A stretch of DNA of 64,000 nt. It comes from Zhengitettix transpicula. Lineage: Eukaryota > Arthropoda > Insecta > Orthoptera > Tetrigidae. Under the pieces are notes generated by a model. It was not told the origin of the DNA. It did no database searches and saw nothing but the letters and a program-made list of their open reading frames with translations. Location: assembly GCA_037074705.1 (NCBI GenBank), contig CM073592.1, positions 85,811,129 through 85,875,128 of the forward strand, in the 5' to 3' direction. Position 1 is the first letter of the stretch, and each line of letters begins with the position of its first letter. Positions 37,801 to 51,099 of this stretch are shown in pieces. Both the position numbers and the translations under genes were made by a program.

Positions 37801-40800
37801 TTTCATATTCACCCTCTCCACACACCCCTCACCTCGTCTGTGACGTTACTATGGCTGCATAGAAGGTTGTGTATCTCGTGTTGTTAGTCGTCATACAGCT
37901 TCAAATAATTTTTCAGACAAACTATCCAGTATCCAAACCAGACAATATTTTCAGGAAACAATTTTTATACACCATAAACATTCTCTGAATTTTATATTTT
38001 TAAATACCAGTTAATACTAATTTGTCGTGAAATGATGGCTAATTTTATTTATTAAATATCAATTGGTCCTCAATTTTCCTTTATTTACACAGCTATTTTA
38101 CCATTTTTAAAATATTCCGGCTGCTATCATTTTCAACTGGAAACAGAAATTGACATCACAATGAATTTTCCTATCGATGGCCAATGATCGACAGTGATTT
38201 TTTAAAATTTATTTACTATATTTCTTCGGTTGATTTTACGACGACATATATACACGCAACCCGCTAAGAAACATCCGAGTATTGTCGAATTATTCACTAC
38301 CGCAGTATATAATTTCTATTTGGGCCACTACACAGTTCGTTATTACTAATATAAATAAATAAAGTAAATACAATATTTATTGCAAGAAAAATTAAATTCA
38401 CAACGACGTATTATTCACTGCAGTATTATGGAAATTTTAATAATTTTTCATAGAATCCATGAGTAAAATTTTCTACTGCCTTGCCTGTAGTAATCGAAAA
38501 TAAATTATTTTTCTGGCCAAAACCATTTATTTATATTATTATAAAATAGTAACATAATTTTATCAGTATTACATAAAGTTATAGCATTGTTGTAATTACT
38601 CTCCGAATTTATTGGAACAAGGGACACTTTTATGAGCACATTTATTCGTTTTTTGTTGTAGTGATAACGAAAGTTTTAGGTGTTGAGTGTGTAGGTAGCG
38701 TGAAGCTTTCTGATACTCGTGTATTAGGAAAGCGTCAAGTAAACAAGTGTTCCTGTCTACATGAAGCACTTCTTCCTGCTATGATAAAGACTACCAATCA
38801 GGTGATTCATGTACCAAATAATGACTACCAGAAAAATTTATGTATATGCATTAAATAAACCAACACACCAGTGTATAAAACTTAAAGGAAGCGATAAACG
38901 CACGGTTAGTCTTCCTCCAATCTTCGCAGTACATCGTTTCTGTGAAGTTTCAAGTATCAAGTAAACCTTATCAGTGTAGAAGGAAAACGGTTATTTTATT
39001 ATACTGCTATAAAGGTTTCGATTACGCGAAGTCCTTGAGTCGTGGGCGACGTTCACAGATTACTTGGAGCAATAACAATCGGCAATTTTCAGGCGACAAA
39101 CTTATTTTTTTAATTTGGCGCGAATCTTCCTTACAATAGAGGAATTTCTATGTAGTTTAAGTGTCACAAGAGCCGCCTTCCGAATTGCGCCGGTCTGTAG
39201 TATGTAAGGAGTTTAATTCATATTGTCGAATTATTTAGTTAAATTTGTTTAAATCGACATATGGCAGTAGCAAGAAAAACATAAACTGAACGCAAAAAAT
39301 TAACAGGAATGTACAGTGTTATCACGCGAACTGAATCTCACCCATGCTGAGAAAGAGAGTACTCGTTTTAGCTGTTGGTGATCATTTATATCCGTTACTA
39401 AGACCACGGCTACCTAAACATTTCTGAAAACTGCGTGATCATATCTCTATATTAATTTTGTGTGTATTTGCCCTTTCTTTGCTAATGTCGCATACATAGT
39501 TTGTAGTTCGCTTGTAATGGATAACATAGATTTTATGAGCTGTTCTGTAGATGAAATTTTGCACAGCGGTGAATTAGCACGTGCACTCGCGAACAACATT
39601 CACTGACACCGACTTTGACAGAAACCTATATCCAATTTATATTCATATTTCAGTCTCGAATGTTCCCCTTATACCGTGCGTATCATGTAAGACTGTTTAC
39701 CTTATTTTATGGTTCCGTGTATAAGAAGCATGGCCAGCATGGCTTTGCTTCGTTCGCGTGCTACTCCTAGCTGCTGGTGGCGTCGTCCTTGCTTCCAGGT
39801 CAAGGTGAAAGTCAGGGTCAGGATATCCACCGAAACTCACCACAGACTATGAGATATGATGTCCTTTCTTATGTGATCTCAAAAAATCGTGACTGAGTGT
39901 TGGGCACGTAAAAGAAGTACAAACCACGATCAGTATCACGAGCAACCGCGTACGGTATTCCATAAAAGTTTCCTAACAGAATCTTGGAAACACGTCGTAA
40001 AGTCATTATTATTGTTTCTAACTTATAACCATGAAATTATGTTTCTATACAAAATACAGTATATTTAAGTGAACAGTAAATACCAGCGTCAAAGTATTGT
40101 CTCAAACGAAATATTTCAAGAAGTTGTGTTTGTACCCCTGGAATGTTTGGCCAGGGTCCCTCCGGCCTATTGTGCTAGTTGTCACGTATTCATAAGATAA
40201 CCGTACTTTTGAGCTTGAGAAAGGAAAAAGCGGAGAGAGAAAACGGATTTGGGGGCGAAACTGTAAAAAGACAATCGGGTTGATCTCTGGGGAGAAAAGT
40301 GACGTAGCGGCTGAAGAGGGTAGGAGAGCCAAGTCAGGATATCGAAGATTGAATTGTGCAAACGATGTAGGGTGCTTCTGTAGAGAATTCGCACTACACT
40401 TTCGTCATTCCTGTTTTGTTTTTCCCGCATTTGTCGGAACGTAAACACGCCCTTTAATAATCCATACTGCGGAATCGAATTATCGAAGAATCTGATAGAC
40501 CACCATATAATTCTCTATCACAGATTGTATTGATTACTGTCGTCACATTTTCCCGTCGAGGACCTTAACCCAGTTCTTTTTGCAATACTGGAAACTTTTC
40601 CGGCGTCCTACAATCATTTACCAGGAGCATCTAAGGCAATTACGACGTGGCGATCAAACCCCAGGGTTTTATATAAATAAAAATTACCTAATAAAATTCT
40701 GTCTGTCTTCATTAGTTTATTTATAATTTGTGGCAATAATTCGTCATGCGTTCGACTTTTATTATAGTTTCGGTATTATAAATTCCTGCGCCTATTTCAG

Positions 40801-40899
40801 TACCGTGATGTATCGTGAAGTTGGGGGAGAAAATGATATTAGGGTGCTTCAGGATGTCCTTCGTATCCTAAAAGCGTATTGGAAAACAATTTATTTATT
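37801..40899. other. AT-rich stretch with two GC-richer patches
   Basis: 39.72-39.85 kb has a leucine/alanine-rich frame (VRVLLLAAGGVVLAS) that looks like a signal peptide but has no in-frame ATG. 40.10-40.45 kb is GC-richer with overlapping minus-strand open frames and no recognised product. Confidence 0.4.
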
Positions 40900-41671
40900 A
40901 CCACGGTAAAAAAATACACGGGACGAAACAAAGGTCATGCATAGGAAAATTTTATTTTATAAATAAAACAAACGAATGTTGGAACAGTTTACCTGCATTA
41001 CTACTGACAACCCACCACAAATAATCATACACTTAGAGGGAATTTAAATGAAGTAATATATAAATACATGGAAAAGGGTAAAATTTTAAACTTGGCATTT
41101 TTTATTTCTCGTATAAATTTATTCTACAATAGTGATGTATAACACTGCCACCGAACAATGTATATCGTGACGATAATACTGAATAAATCCAGTGGTAGGT
41201 AACGTGAATTGGCTTACACTTCCCTAATTCACCCGAATTTGAAATACGATGTTGCCTTCTGGGGCCCTTACCGTTGATGTTTTATAAATGCAAGATACAG
41301 CCGCAAAGTTTGTGGCAAAGGGTAATATAAAATGTAACTGCAATTGTTTAAAGACCCGGAGACAGAAGGCGAGACTGAGCGATCTGACTTGGTGGGAATT
41401 AAACGATAGATTTCATGGAGCGACTACAGCAGAAAGAAATACCACGACAAAAAATACACGGTAAGAAACATACATTGGTAAATTTTCTTTTAAAAATAGA
41501 ACAAACGACTTTTCGAACAATTTACCTGCATTACTTACAAATGTTCATATTCTTAAGAGTAAGAAATTAAACGAAATAAATATATGGAAAGGGATAAAAT
41601 TTTAAACTTGGCATTTTTTATTTCTTGCATAAATTGATTATACAATAGTGTAACAATGCTACCGTGCTTAC
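40900..41671 (+). repeat. Direct repeat of about 240 bases
   Basis: 40900-41156 and 41441-41671 share the order AAAATACACGG, GTTTACCTGCATTACT / ATTTACCTGCATTACT, and AAAATTTTAAACTTGGCATTTTTTATTTCT (positions 41079-41108 and 41597-41626), with scattered differences. About 285 unrelated bases separate them. Confidence 0.65.
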
Positions 41672-43690
41672 CCAAACAAGTTGAGCTAACTAAATTTAGA
41701 AAAATGACTTATTGGTGTACAATTTTGATTTCTTAGTATCGCCATCAAATATTCCTCGTATGGAATATCAATTTCATAGGTTAAAGTACCTCCAGTATCC
41801 ATTGCTATATTTCTGGTTTTGAAGATCGTCTATAGAGGTTTGAAAAATGCTTGTGTATCTCGAGGATTTCCTATTAGAAAAGGAATTAGGGTGGAACACA
41901 ACGTTTGAAATTCCTAGTCTTCAGGGAAAGCGGAACAGATAAAACGGCATAAGCATCAGGATAGGTAATACGTAATGTAGGATTCAGTAGAAATTCACGA
42001 GAAAAGAGTGGAAAATAACTTTGCTTGACACAAGTGTCAGTGTAACGGACAGTATTCACTCCGTAATTAGTGCAGATACAGACAATTTCTCTTTTAACTG
42101 ATGACTCCCACACATACACGCCAATTTACACGTCTGAATAAAATAATCTACTTTTAAACAGAACAATATACTCGAAATTCTCTCGTTTTTCAGAAACCCT
42201 TGTAACTGTAAATATTATAAATTTTTTTTTAGCAAAGTAGGTCCGTTATCTAAATATACAATAATAATAACTAATCCGCGTGAAAACACCGCAGTCCGCA
42301 AACAAGTGAATTATATAATATAACATGGGGTGGTTGTAATGACAGCATAAAAAATTAAAAGAAATTAATGTTTTGAATTTTGATGAAATCGTTGAAATAT
42401 CCATGAAGTACATAAGACAGAAAACTTTTTTTTGTTAATGTTGTCAGTGCAGAGAGTCTATAAAAGTGTGGACGGAAGTAAAGCAAAGATCGTAAAAGAG
42501 AATGTCGTCAGGCGACGTCTAGTTGGATGTTACGAAAGCCAGTACGATGATGTTGGCATTTTTAACTGGACCTTATTATTTGTTGGGAGAATAATGCGCA
42601 CATACAAAGACAAAATTGTAGGATGTTTGCGATGATGACCAAAGTTTAGTCTTCCAAGATACCACATTTATGAGGGTTAGTTAAAAAAGGGGTAAAAGCT
42701 CGTGTCAGCCAAGAGAAGTAACGTTGTAAAAAAGCGTGCTTCTTTCTCTTTAACACGACATTTAATCAGTTTTACGTGTTACACAGCCTCTTCACAACAC
42801 GATCAAAATAACAAGAATTATATTAAAAATTCTCTAATGCTGTTGAACTACCTGAGAAAATATTACTTATTTACAATCATTTACAATGTTTCGAGAATTT
42901 CAGCGTTTATGACGATAAATATTATTTACAAAGCGGGGTAACAATTACCACAGTATACTTCCACAAGCGTACAAATTTTATAAAGGCTTTCATGAATATA
43001 AAATTTTTTCTACTACTTAAAGGTTTCTCTAATCCCCTTGATGCGGATTATAACTGTCACATTTAGAAGACCCACGAAAGCGATATAGTCGCAGAGCAAA
43101 GCACAAGTGCACACACAAATAAAACAAGAAATACAATTAGAGCCCTGAAAAAGTAGTCTTAGATAAATAAAGACGCTCAATGATAGTGAATGCTTAAAAA
43201 TAAATGAGTGGTATGCCACGATGGAAATCAAATTGAAGTTAGTGACACAAAATATATTTAAAAAGAAGTTGTAAAAAGTAGTTGGCCATGCAACAGCAGT
43301 CTGAAAAAGATAACGTTGGTTAAAACAGGTGAAATGAATTATTATAGTAGAGTATAAAGGATGAAAGTTCGTTTTAAGTTGAAGATTGTTGTTTCGAAGA
43401 ACATATCACAAAAAAGCTGTCGTGAACTGAGAGAATCGGCAGTACCTACAGTAACTTGAAGGCCAGAAAACATTAAGCTGAAGTGAAAAAAAGCTAAACA
43501 AACTCTCGCCCCAGCACATTATTACAAAATTTGAGTTAAATTAACTACGAATATACTTATTTTGCGTTGTCCTCAATTACATTGTTGCCGTCTAAACCGC
43601 CTATTCAATTAATAACTAATTTTAGGTAAGTTTAGTTTTTTAATATATTATAATTTAATTCTAGATTTTTCTTCATATTAAACGCTGCGA
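41672..43690. other. AT-rich stretch without genes
   Basis: The TATGAGGGTTAGTTAAAAAA near 42670 vaguely resembles a mariner end; nothing else is supported. Confidence 0.4.
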
Positions 43691-43696
43691 TTTTTT

Positions 43697-44097
43697 TTAG
43701 GGTAACAGGCAGCAACTCCACTTTAATAGCATAGGAAGGGATTTGAAAGGGATGATGCGGAAGGGTAGAGGAAGGTAGCCAAGGGTAAACTAGGGCCCCC
43801 GGGATACAGTTTAAGGATCCTACCCGGCAGTCGCCTAAAATTAATGCAGGGCAAAACCCTAGAAAACCTGCATCAGGTAGGTCGGGCATTGGGTACTTGT
43901 CCCACACCCTTCCGATAGCGGGAGAGGAGTTTTCTGTGGGGACGCAGCATTCCCTTCTCCGTGTCTCGACCAGTTTAGGAGGCAGCTGGCCGACTGTTTT
44001 CGAATGGGAACAGAGAACAACTCTTACCGTATGCCCAAGATCTGTGACCCCGGAACATACACATCTCAAAACAGGCCGAAGTGCCTCGGCTTGTGGG
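43697..44097 (-). mobile_element. Family D retroposon, good copy
   Basis: Complete from CCACAAGCCGAGG (sense 5' side, 44097) to GTTACCCTAAAAAAAAT (sense 3' side, poly(A) at 43691-43699). On the sense strand a frame of about 145 codons is open, but it is not conserved between copies and is not taken as a protein. Confidence 0.75.
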
Positions 44098-46730
44098 TGA
44101 GTTGTTAATCGTTCCTTTCAGTAAGACTTCCGCCGTAAACACCTAGGAGAAATTACGATATGCGCTATTTTTAAGTGAACATAAATCTATGACTCTGTTT
44201 CCCGTAATATGGTTAAAATCAGCGTTGGATTAAAAGGCTAATCTTTTCTCTCCCTGACTATATTTTCATCAATAAATTTGGTGGTTTGGTTTCTTCATTT
44301 AAATTATTAAATATTATTGGCTTTAATCAGAATTTTAAAACGTAATTCAACAGTGCAACGTACTCCTATTTCTAGAATTCCTATCGTTATTATTATAAAA
44401 AAAACTAAGATATTTTCTCTCGAAACGCATTCCTGGACATCTACATAAATAAAACGTTCGGGTGTCTGTTTGTCGGGTAGTTTGAATGAGATAAACTCAA
44501 ACTCGGATGAATAGATTTAGATGAATTTTGACATCTGTATATCTACTTTCTCAAAGTATTACATAAATTTGCCAATTTTCAAGTTAAGAATGGGGGTATA
44601 CAGAAAAATTAAAACAACATGAATTATTGTCTATGGGATTCTTTGGGAATAAAGGTATTGTAAAAATATAACATAGTAAAAACCTGTTAATTTAGCATTT
44701 CAAAATTGTAGAAAAAAGCTTTTGAGCCATTTCCTAACAGATCCTAAACTCCATAGACACCCCAGAAAATATTATACAGCAAACTCATCGGGAAAGTCTA
44801 CATTAATTATTTTTTAAGTATCTCATTTTATTATTTTCCATATAATTTATCGGGAGTATGGAAAACGAACACTTCTTTATAGTGCATCACCAGCTGGAAA
44901 TAAAACAAACTTTATGGAAAACCAAAGATTTTTTTGTAACAATGAATATTGGCAACGAAAAAATATATAGCCAACCGACAATATCACTATCGTGTTATTT
45001 GTCTCAATAGCAACCCATTTAAAACCGGGATAAAGGTCAATATTGTAATATATAAATAAAATTAAGGGACGTTGGAAGTAGAAATAAAAACCTATTTATA
45101 CGGTCACTTATTTGAAGGACACAAATATTTACAATTATTAAATCACAAATGTATATATGTTTGTTCTAAACTGAACATCGTGGTTTTAATTGTATAAATA
45201 AATCTATTTACATTTAAAATCATCCGTTTTTTATTATAATTTTTTATTACACTCCACAGGGTTGATGGAACATATATTGTACTAGACGGTCAGATAATTA
45301 CGTTATAAATTATTTAGATTGACTGTAGTTAACAATAATATCAAATAATAAATGTACTTACTTAATTTTGCGTTAATACCTTCAAGGCGATTTTAGTAGA
45401 CTATTCAAATGCTCCACGCGAAAGATTAGGATTCAGACCAACCAAGTGATTATGTGAGTCGTATATTATATATACAGTCGCATAGTAAAATGTGGTCAGG
45501 ATATCAGGCAAGTTTGACATCTTCTTTCAATGAGACGCTGGTAGATAACTGTTACTGAGCCTGTGCTCGAAAAAGGAGAGCTGCAGTTGTTTTATCATTT
45601 TGTTCATCACACTTAGTCTACATGTTGACCACATACCTGGGTGGTAGGATATGGGACTAACGCGGTGCTAGTGTATCTATCTCGCAAAAGAAGATAAATC
45701 GCCGCAAAGGTTAGTAATGGAAGCTGAGTTAGAGGAGATCCCTAGAGGGGTTACTAACCGAAACTTAAGGGCGAGTTACGTAACAACTTACAACATCGAA
45801 GAGATGAGAGCAGGTTCACCGTTTGGCGACAGGCCAGAACTCGGTATTGCCGAAGAAAACAACTTAAGGGGATAGATATGGCGACAATGAGAGAATTATG
45901 TTGGAAGAAAGTCCGGAGCTAGACGTTGTACTATTTTTGGTAGCAAATCATAAATTAAATTGTATTTTGAAATGTCAAATCAGTTGCCGTCATAAGTTAA
46001 TTTTCCCCACAATTGATGAAAGCGAGGACCTCTGAGAATGATCCGAGTGAGCGGGTAAGCGATTACACGAATAGTTATGACTATTAATTTAATTAGTTAT
46101 TCGATACCCTCTATTCATGTACTATTTGATTAGCTCACAGAAATTTGCACTAGACTGGACGTGCAAACTAATAACAGTTCTAGACTAATTGCCCTAATTT
46201 TATAATGGCGTGAGCGAAAAACTGACTCCACTTGGAAACCACCTTTTCCAGTTCTCCTCGCAGCATCACTCAACAGCCGAAGCCCGCCACATAGTAAATT
46301 AAATCTTTAAAAGATGAACATTTTAAAATTCTGTATTCTTAGACGTGTGTTATACAGGTTTTCTTTTCAAAATAAAACACTTAATCCACTTTATTCTGTT
46401 AAATCATTCCTATCAGATATACATTTGGGTGTAAAGTTCAGTAGCCTAGCACTCCAACTGTTATCAATTCATGTGTTGCTGGATATGGTGCTGCGAGACT
46501 TGCTTTCCTAATCTACACGGCAGTTATCCGAAAAACTAATACAAAAATCTCCTCCTTTTCCGTCGATGCATCAATGCATGCTGAAATTGAACATTCAGTC
46601 GTAGAATCCTTACATTTACAAGAACACCTCGATATGCTTCATTACGGGTACGATCCATGGCCAATCAGTCCACATTTCGTGTTGTGTGTGTGTGTGTGTA
46701 GACAGACTGTGTATAGGATATTCCAGAGAC
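44098..46730. other. AT-rich stretch, probably old repeats
   Basis: 44445-44550 (AAATAAAACGTTCGGGTGTC, GTTTGTCGGG, then GATGAATAGATTTAGATGAA) looks like the start of a common dispersed arthropod repeat, but no second copy is in the window. Confidence 0.35.
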
Positions 46731-46922
46731 TGGTCACTCCCTTCTTATAGCATTGGATAGGGGCTGAAAGGGGGATGAGGAAAGTTAGAGCAAGGTATCC
46801 AGGGGTTAATGAGAACCCCAGGATGTAAAATAGGATCCTATAAGGAATTTGCCTAAACGAAGGGAAGACCCTAGAAACACCTGCATCAGGTACGCCGGGA
46901 TCTTTGTATTTGTCACCTGCTC
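46731..46922 (-). mobile_element. Family D retroposon, partial
   Basis: The segment from CTTATAGCATTGGATAGGGG to CCTGCATCAGGTACGCCGGG corresponds to the 3' half of the family. The poly(A) end is missing. A (GT)n tract lies just outside at 46683-46700. Confidence 0.55.
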
Positions 46923-48280
46923 GCATGTAAATATGAATAACGTACGTAATTCCACAACAATAGAATGAACTACGTGGGTCCCCGTCTCGAGGAAACGCAA
47001 ATCAAAATACTAACTCAAGAGAGAAATTTGCAAGAGGTTCAAATTAATAACGTACTAATGAGTTAAAAAGTGAACGATAATTGCAGTTAAGATGCAATTC
47101 GAAGAATTTACAGTAGGAAAAATAATAACATATTTGTTCCATGATAGAATTTATCTAAGAAATATTTTAGCAAGAAACATTTCACTGAGCAAAGGATTTC
47201 TAAAATAATTATCCAGGAAAAGTATTGACGGAAAAATCAGTTAACAAATTGTAACAGATGTCCTGTGTCAAAGATACGGAAGTAGATACATATGTGTATT
47301 AATGTGTACATTACACTGGTTGGATTTCTGACATTTGTAATTAAAAACCTAAAGCTTAACACCTTCGGACAAAGGTCTCCTGCCTTGCCCGATTTAATTG
47401 GTGTCAAGATCACGATGACGAGGTGACTAGTGACCCGCTTCTGGGAAAGAGGCTCGGCAACTTTCAACATACGTGCTTTCATCGACACGGTAGGTACTCC
47501 TCGCGAACATTTACGAAATGTTTCGCTCCACACCAGTCAGCTCAAAGTGTTACCCGAAAAACGAATTTTTGTCCCTGAAAAACGAGTTGTCGAACTTCGT
47601 CTCAGGTTCTCTTCATTTTTTAATTGAAAATTATACAACATTGACAAAATTGTCAAATATGACATGATTGTGAATCACTTGACTGAATCAACGGGTCTGC
47701 CTTGAAACCACGCCACCCCAATGCTGCGAACTGAATAAATACTTGGCAGACAAACATTCCAACACTCGTTGTTTGCTTCTGAGTCGTAAAAGGGATGAGC
47801 TACATTTTCGTGTAGCAACGACTCGCTTATAATATCACACGCATTACACTTACCATATTCAATATTACGTTTCGTATTCGGATATCGTGAAGGTCCATGT
47901 TGTTGAGTACGTGGTGTTCTGATGTATACATGTGCGACCGAATAATAATTATTACAAGAATTTTAAATCCTGTAAGAAGCGTTAAGCCTGGTTAACTTAG
48001 AGCACACAATTATGATGTACAACTAAAGATCAATAGGATATAATTAATACCTACCATACGACAATAACGGGGTTGAATAATGGTAGATATGCAGATGTTT
48101 TATTTTGATACTTAGAACAAATTCAATGTTTATTTTGCTTCCTTAGGTAACTTAATTGTTCAGTGAGTTTAATTGAGGAATAATTGGATGTATTTAGAAA
48201 TATATCTCTGAACAGGTTAGAAATATATTTATAATAAAAAGATAAATCTGTGCAAATGGTCTCTCAGAAACAAGCTCTCG
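46923..48280. other. Stretch with possible dispersed repeat on the minus strand
   Basis: 47650-47940 read on the minus strand contains RTPRTQQHGPSRYPNTKRN and a donor-like AATATG|GTAAGTG. It is GC-richer than its flanks and looks like repeat or relic coding DNA of unknown origin. Confidence 0.3.
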
Positions 48281-48296
48281 CCCCCCCCCCCCCCCC
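48281..48296. repeat. Run of 16 C
   Basis: Homopolymer at the left border of a degenerate family D copy. A similar 16-C run lies in the gene's third intron (60635-60650) and an 11-C run at 49600-49610. Confidence 0.95.
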
Positions 48297-48672
48297 TGGT
48301 GGAACCATAAGGTTCCCGTAAGTGGAGACACCTCAGTCAGAATTGAGAGATGTATGTAAATAGTTATAAGTAGTAGAGGTTAAGCATGCGGCAATAATTG
48401 TCCTCTGTTCGCATTGAGATACTTCCAAATCTTGTTGTGGGGAATGCCACAGAAAACACCAAACCAGTCATTGAAAGGGCGTGGAACAAGTACCGTGAGT
48501 CCGGCATACCTGGTTAAGCTTTCTGTACGGTTATCCCTGCATCACTTTTATGAGAATGCCAAATACGATCTTAAAAAATATAGTCCGGTGACAAAGTTCA
48601 TCCTTATCTACCTCGCTCTTCCTTTCGCATCCACTAGTTCTGTCCCTTCCTACGCTATTAAAGAGATGAGGC
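48297..48672 (+). mobile_element. Family D retroposon, degenerate
   Basis: It begins right after a run of 16 C. AAGGTTCCCGTAAGTGGAGA, GGGCGTGGAACAAGTACCGT, TTATCCCTGCATCACTTTTA and TCCTACGCTATTAAAGAGAT are recognisable family blocks in sense order with much decay. Confidence 0.55.
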
Positions 48673-50275
48673 CACCACGTGTACCCTATCACCGCGAAAC
48701 TAAAGTTGTATCATTTATAGATTTTTTGTTAAACAAAGTGATACTCTGCAATTAAAAATATCTGAATTGATGTTTTGGCAAAACGGTTTTTAAAATGTAA
48801 TCTTGGGAAAAATTTGAGTCATTAAAATTTGTTCTCCTTCAAATAATTTGTATCAATACAATTTTATATTCAATGACGTCCTTCAATATAAAATTACACA
48901 AGATATTGAATTTGCTGTAATTTTTTAGGAAAATAAACAATATTTCATAAATAGTAATGAACAAATTTTGCTTTTCACTTTTCTCCAGATGAGGAGCGAA
49001 TCACGCCTCTTTGGCGAGCAAAGCCTGATTGGGGTGGAGCCCAGTTAGTGGGTATAAAAAATAAAACAACGAAACAGATGAATTTTTGAGAAAAATATAT
49101 TACAACATAATCCATAATTCTGTAAACATTTACGAGGTTTTTGACTAACGTGACACGGCATCAACGTACGGACTATTTTGCCCAAAATGCAATCAATAGG
49201 AGTGATAACTGCAGCTATAGTGAAGCATTTAAGGAATCTCAAATTTATTATGCAGGACAAATGAATTAAGAAATCGCTGGACAAAAGAGCTCCCATGTAT
49301 AGAAACTAGCCAGTATGTTAAATTTGTAAAACGTGTAGCTAACGGTAACAAACGTCTTCAGAAATAGATGAAAAATGGTTAAGAAACCGTAAATAAGACC
49401 ACAAAATTTATTTTCCATTAGTACTTAATTTTTAATATGGAATTTAAATGCTCGCGTCCTAAAACTGGGTCCAACGTCTTCAGACGTCACGTGGACGTAC
49501 TTCACTTCAAATGGAACACGAGTTTGTAATTTGGTATAATTTGGATAGCAGATTCATAATATTTACTAATTAAAATCATCTAACAGAGAGTAGGTATGTC
49601 CCCCCCCCCCTATAGTTGGTACAGAAAGATCTCTATTCCTTGACTCAGTTGCCTTCATCAGCTGTAGAAATCATTAATAGTGATTATCAGCATTATAAAT
49701 TTATCCAATTTCTTACATGTCACTTTTCCCAGGCCAAATATCGCTCAAAATTTCTTCACTAGAAGGTTAATAAAACTTTCGTTCCACGGGTTCATTCCCC
49801 TTCCCCGGCGGGAAAAAGAACCGTTCCAAATCGGCAAAACATTTAGAACTGTGGAGGAAGTTGGTTCCAGAGACGATACGAAAAACACGTAAAAATTCTA
49901 AAATCTCACATTTGCTGCGCGTTTTAAAGGAAATATTCTTTATAGCGTAACGTCGACAACTCGATGTTAGTTTTAAATATCGCGGGTAAAGTAAACAATT
50001 GATCAGACTACAGATTGTCTGTGATTAAATTTTAGTGAATAATTGCTGAGATTATTTCATTTTAATAACATATGTTGAGTAATTCTCGAGTAAATACGAA
50101 CTGAAATCGTCGAGGGTAACCCAAAGCATTTAAATGAATGAACACGAAACAGACGCATAATAAATCTCTAGACTAAACGATTACTGTAGCGTTAACGTAG
50201 ACTAAATTGACGTCAAAGTCTCGAATTTAGCGAAGGCTGACTGTTGTATTGATATTGTACAGGGATCGTACTCAC

Positions 50276-50410
50276 CGTGTCTGCGAGAGCAAGGCCCGCG
50301 GGAGACTGCCTGTGCCTGTGCCTGCGCCTGCCTCAGCTCGCAGCCACCGGCGCGGCGACTGCAACGCCCCTGTGTCTGTACTGCACACTAATTCTCTGCT
50401 TCACTCCACT
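50276..50410 (-). promoter_or_regulatory. CpG-rich candidate promoter and noncoding first exon (minus strand)
   Basis: A sharply GC- and CpG-rich island in AT-rich DNA. Read on the minus strand it ends in ACACG|GTGAGT (donor at 50275), a strong 5' splice site, and contains a CAGT initiator-like element near 50383. The only ATG-started frame across it closes inside the island, so it would be a 5' UTR exon of a gene running leftward. No downstream coding exon was proved. Confidence 0.35.
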
Positions 50411-50519
50411 TCGCTCTCTCAACTTCATTATCATAATATGCATTGACGGCTTGTCCATATGTGGTCATGCAGCAAATAAATTAATGTACGAAGAATAATA
50501 TTTTTATTTTATTTTAATC

Positions 50520-51099
50520 TTTTTAGGGCAACAGGTTACATGAGGGTAATCCACATAGTGGCAACTCCCCTTTAATAGAATAGGAAGGGATTTGAAAAGG
50601 GGATCCGGAAGGGTAGAGGAAGGTAGCCAAGGGTTAACGAGGGCCCCCGGGCTATAGTTTAAGGATCCTACTCGGCAGTCGCCTAAAATTAATACAGGAC
50701 AAAACCCTAGAAAACCTGCATCAGGTAGGTCGGGCATTGGGTACTTGTCCCACGCCCTTCCGATAGCGGGAGAAGAGTTTTCTGTGGGGACGCAGCATTC
50801 TCTTCTCCATGCCTCGACCAGTTTAGGAGGCAGCTGGCCGACTGTTACAATGGGAACAGCTAACAACTCTTACCGTATGCCCAAGGTCTGTGACCCCGGA
50901 ACATACACCTCTCAAAACAGACCGATAGGCCTCAGCTTGTGGGAACCTTAGTTCAAGAAACCAGAGAGAGGAGGAGGCATCGGCAAAGGTAGCATCCTCC
51001 AGAACTCTCTGGATAGGTTCACCTGCGAGAGAATCCTCTCGCAGACTTTCTTGAGCGGAACGAAGTCTTTTCCGTTGTATGTATTTGAGAAAGTGTTCT
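50520..51099 (-). mobile_element. Family D retroposon, longest copy
   Basis: From the poly(T) start (sense poly(A)) with AGGGCAACAGGTTACATGAG to the sense 5' region GAGAAAGTGTTCTCGTG, about 580 bases. The 5' region contains a perfect nine-pair hairpin CTGCGAGAG/CTCTCGCAG at 51023-51044. Confidence 0.75.

Noticed and set aside
39728..39800. Signal-peptide-like leucine/alanine-rich frame
   Set aside because: No in-frame ATG and an upstream stop; the ATG frame encodes an Arg/Trp-rich peptide instead.
50504..50866. Open frames such as GQLPPKLVEARRREC and MSHALPIAGEEFSVG repeated at 43.9, 50.7, 52.0 and 54.2 kb
   Set aside because: They lie on both strands of family D, are frameshifted differently in each copy, and have no domain; repeated DNA, not conserved proteins.
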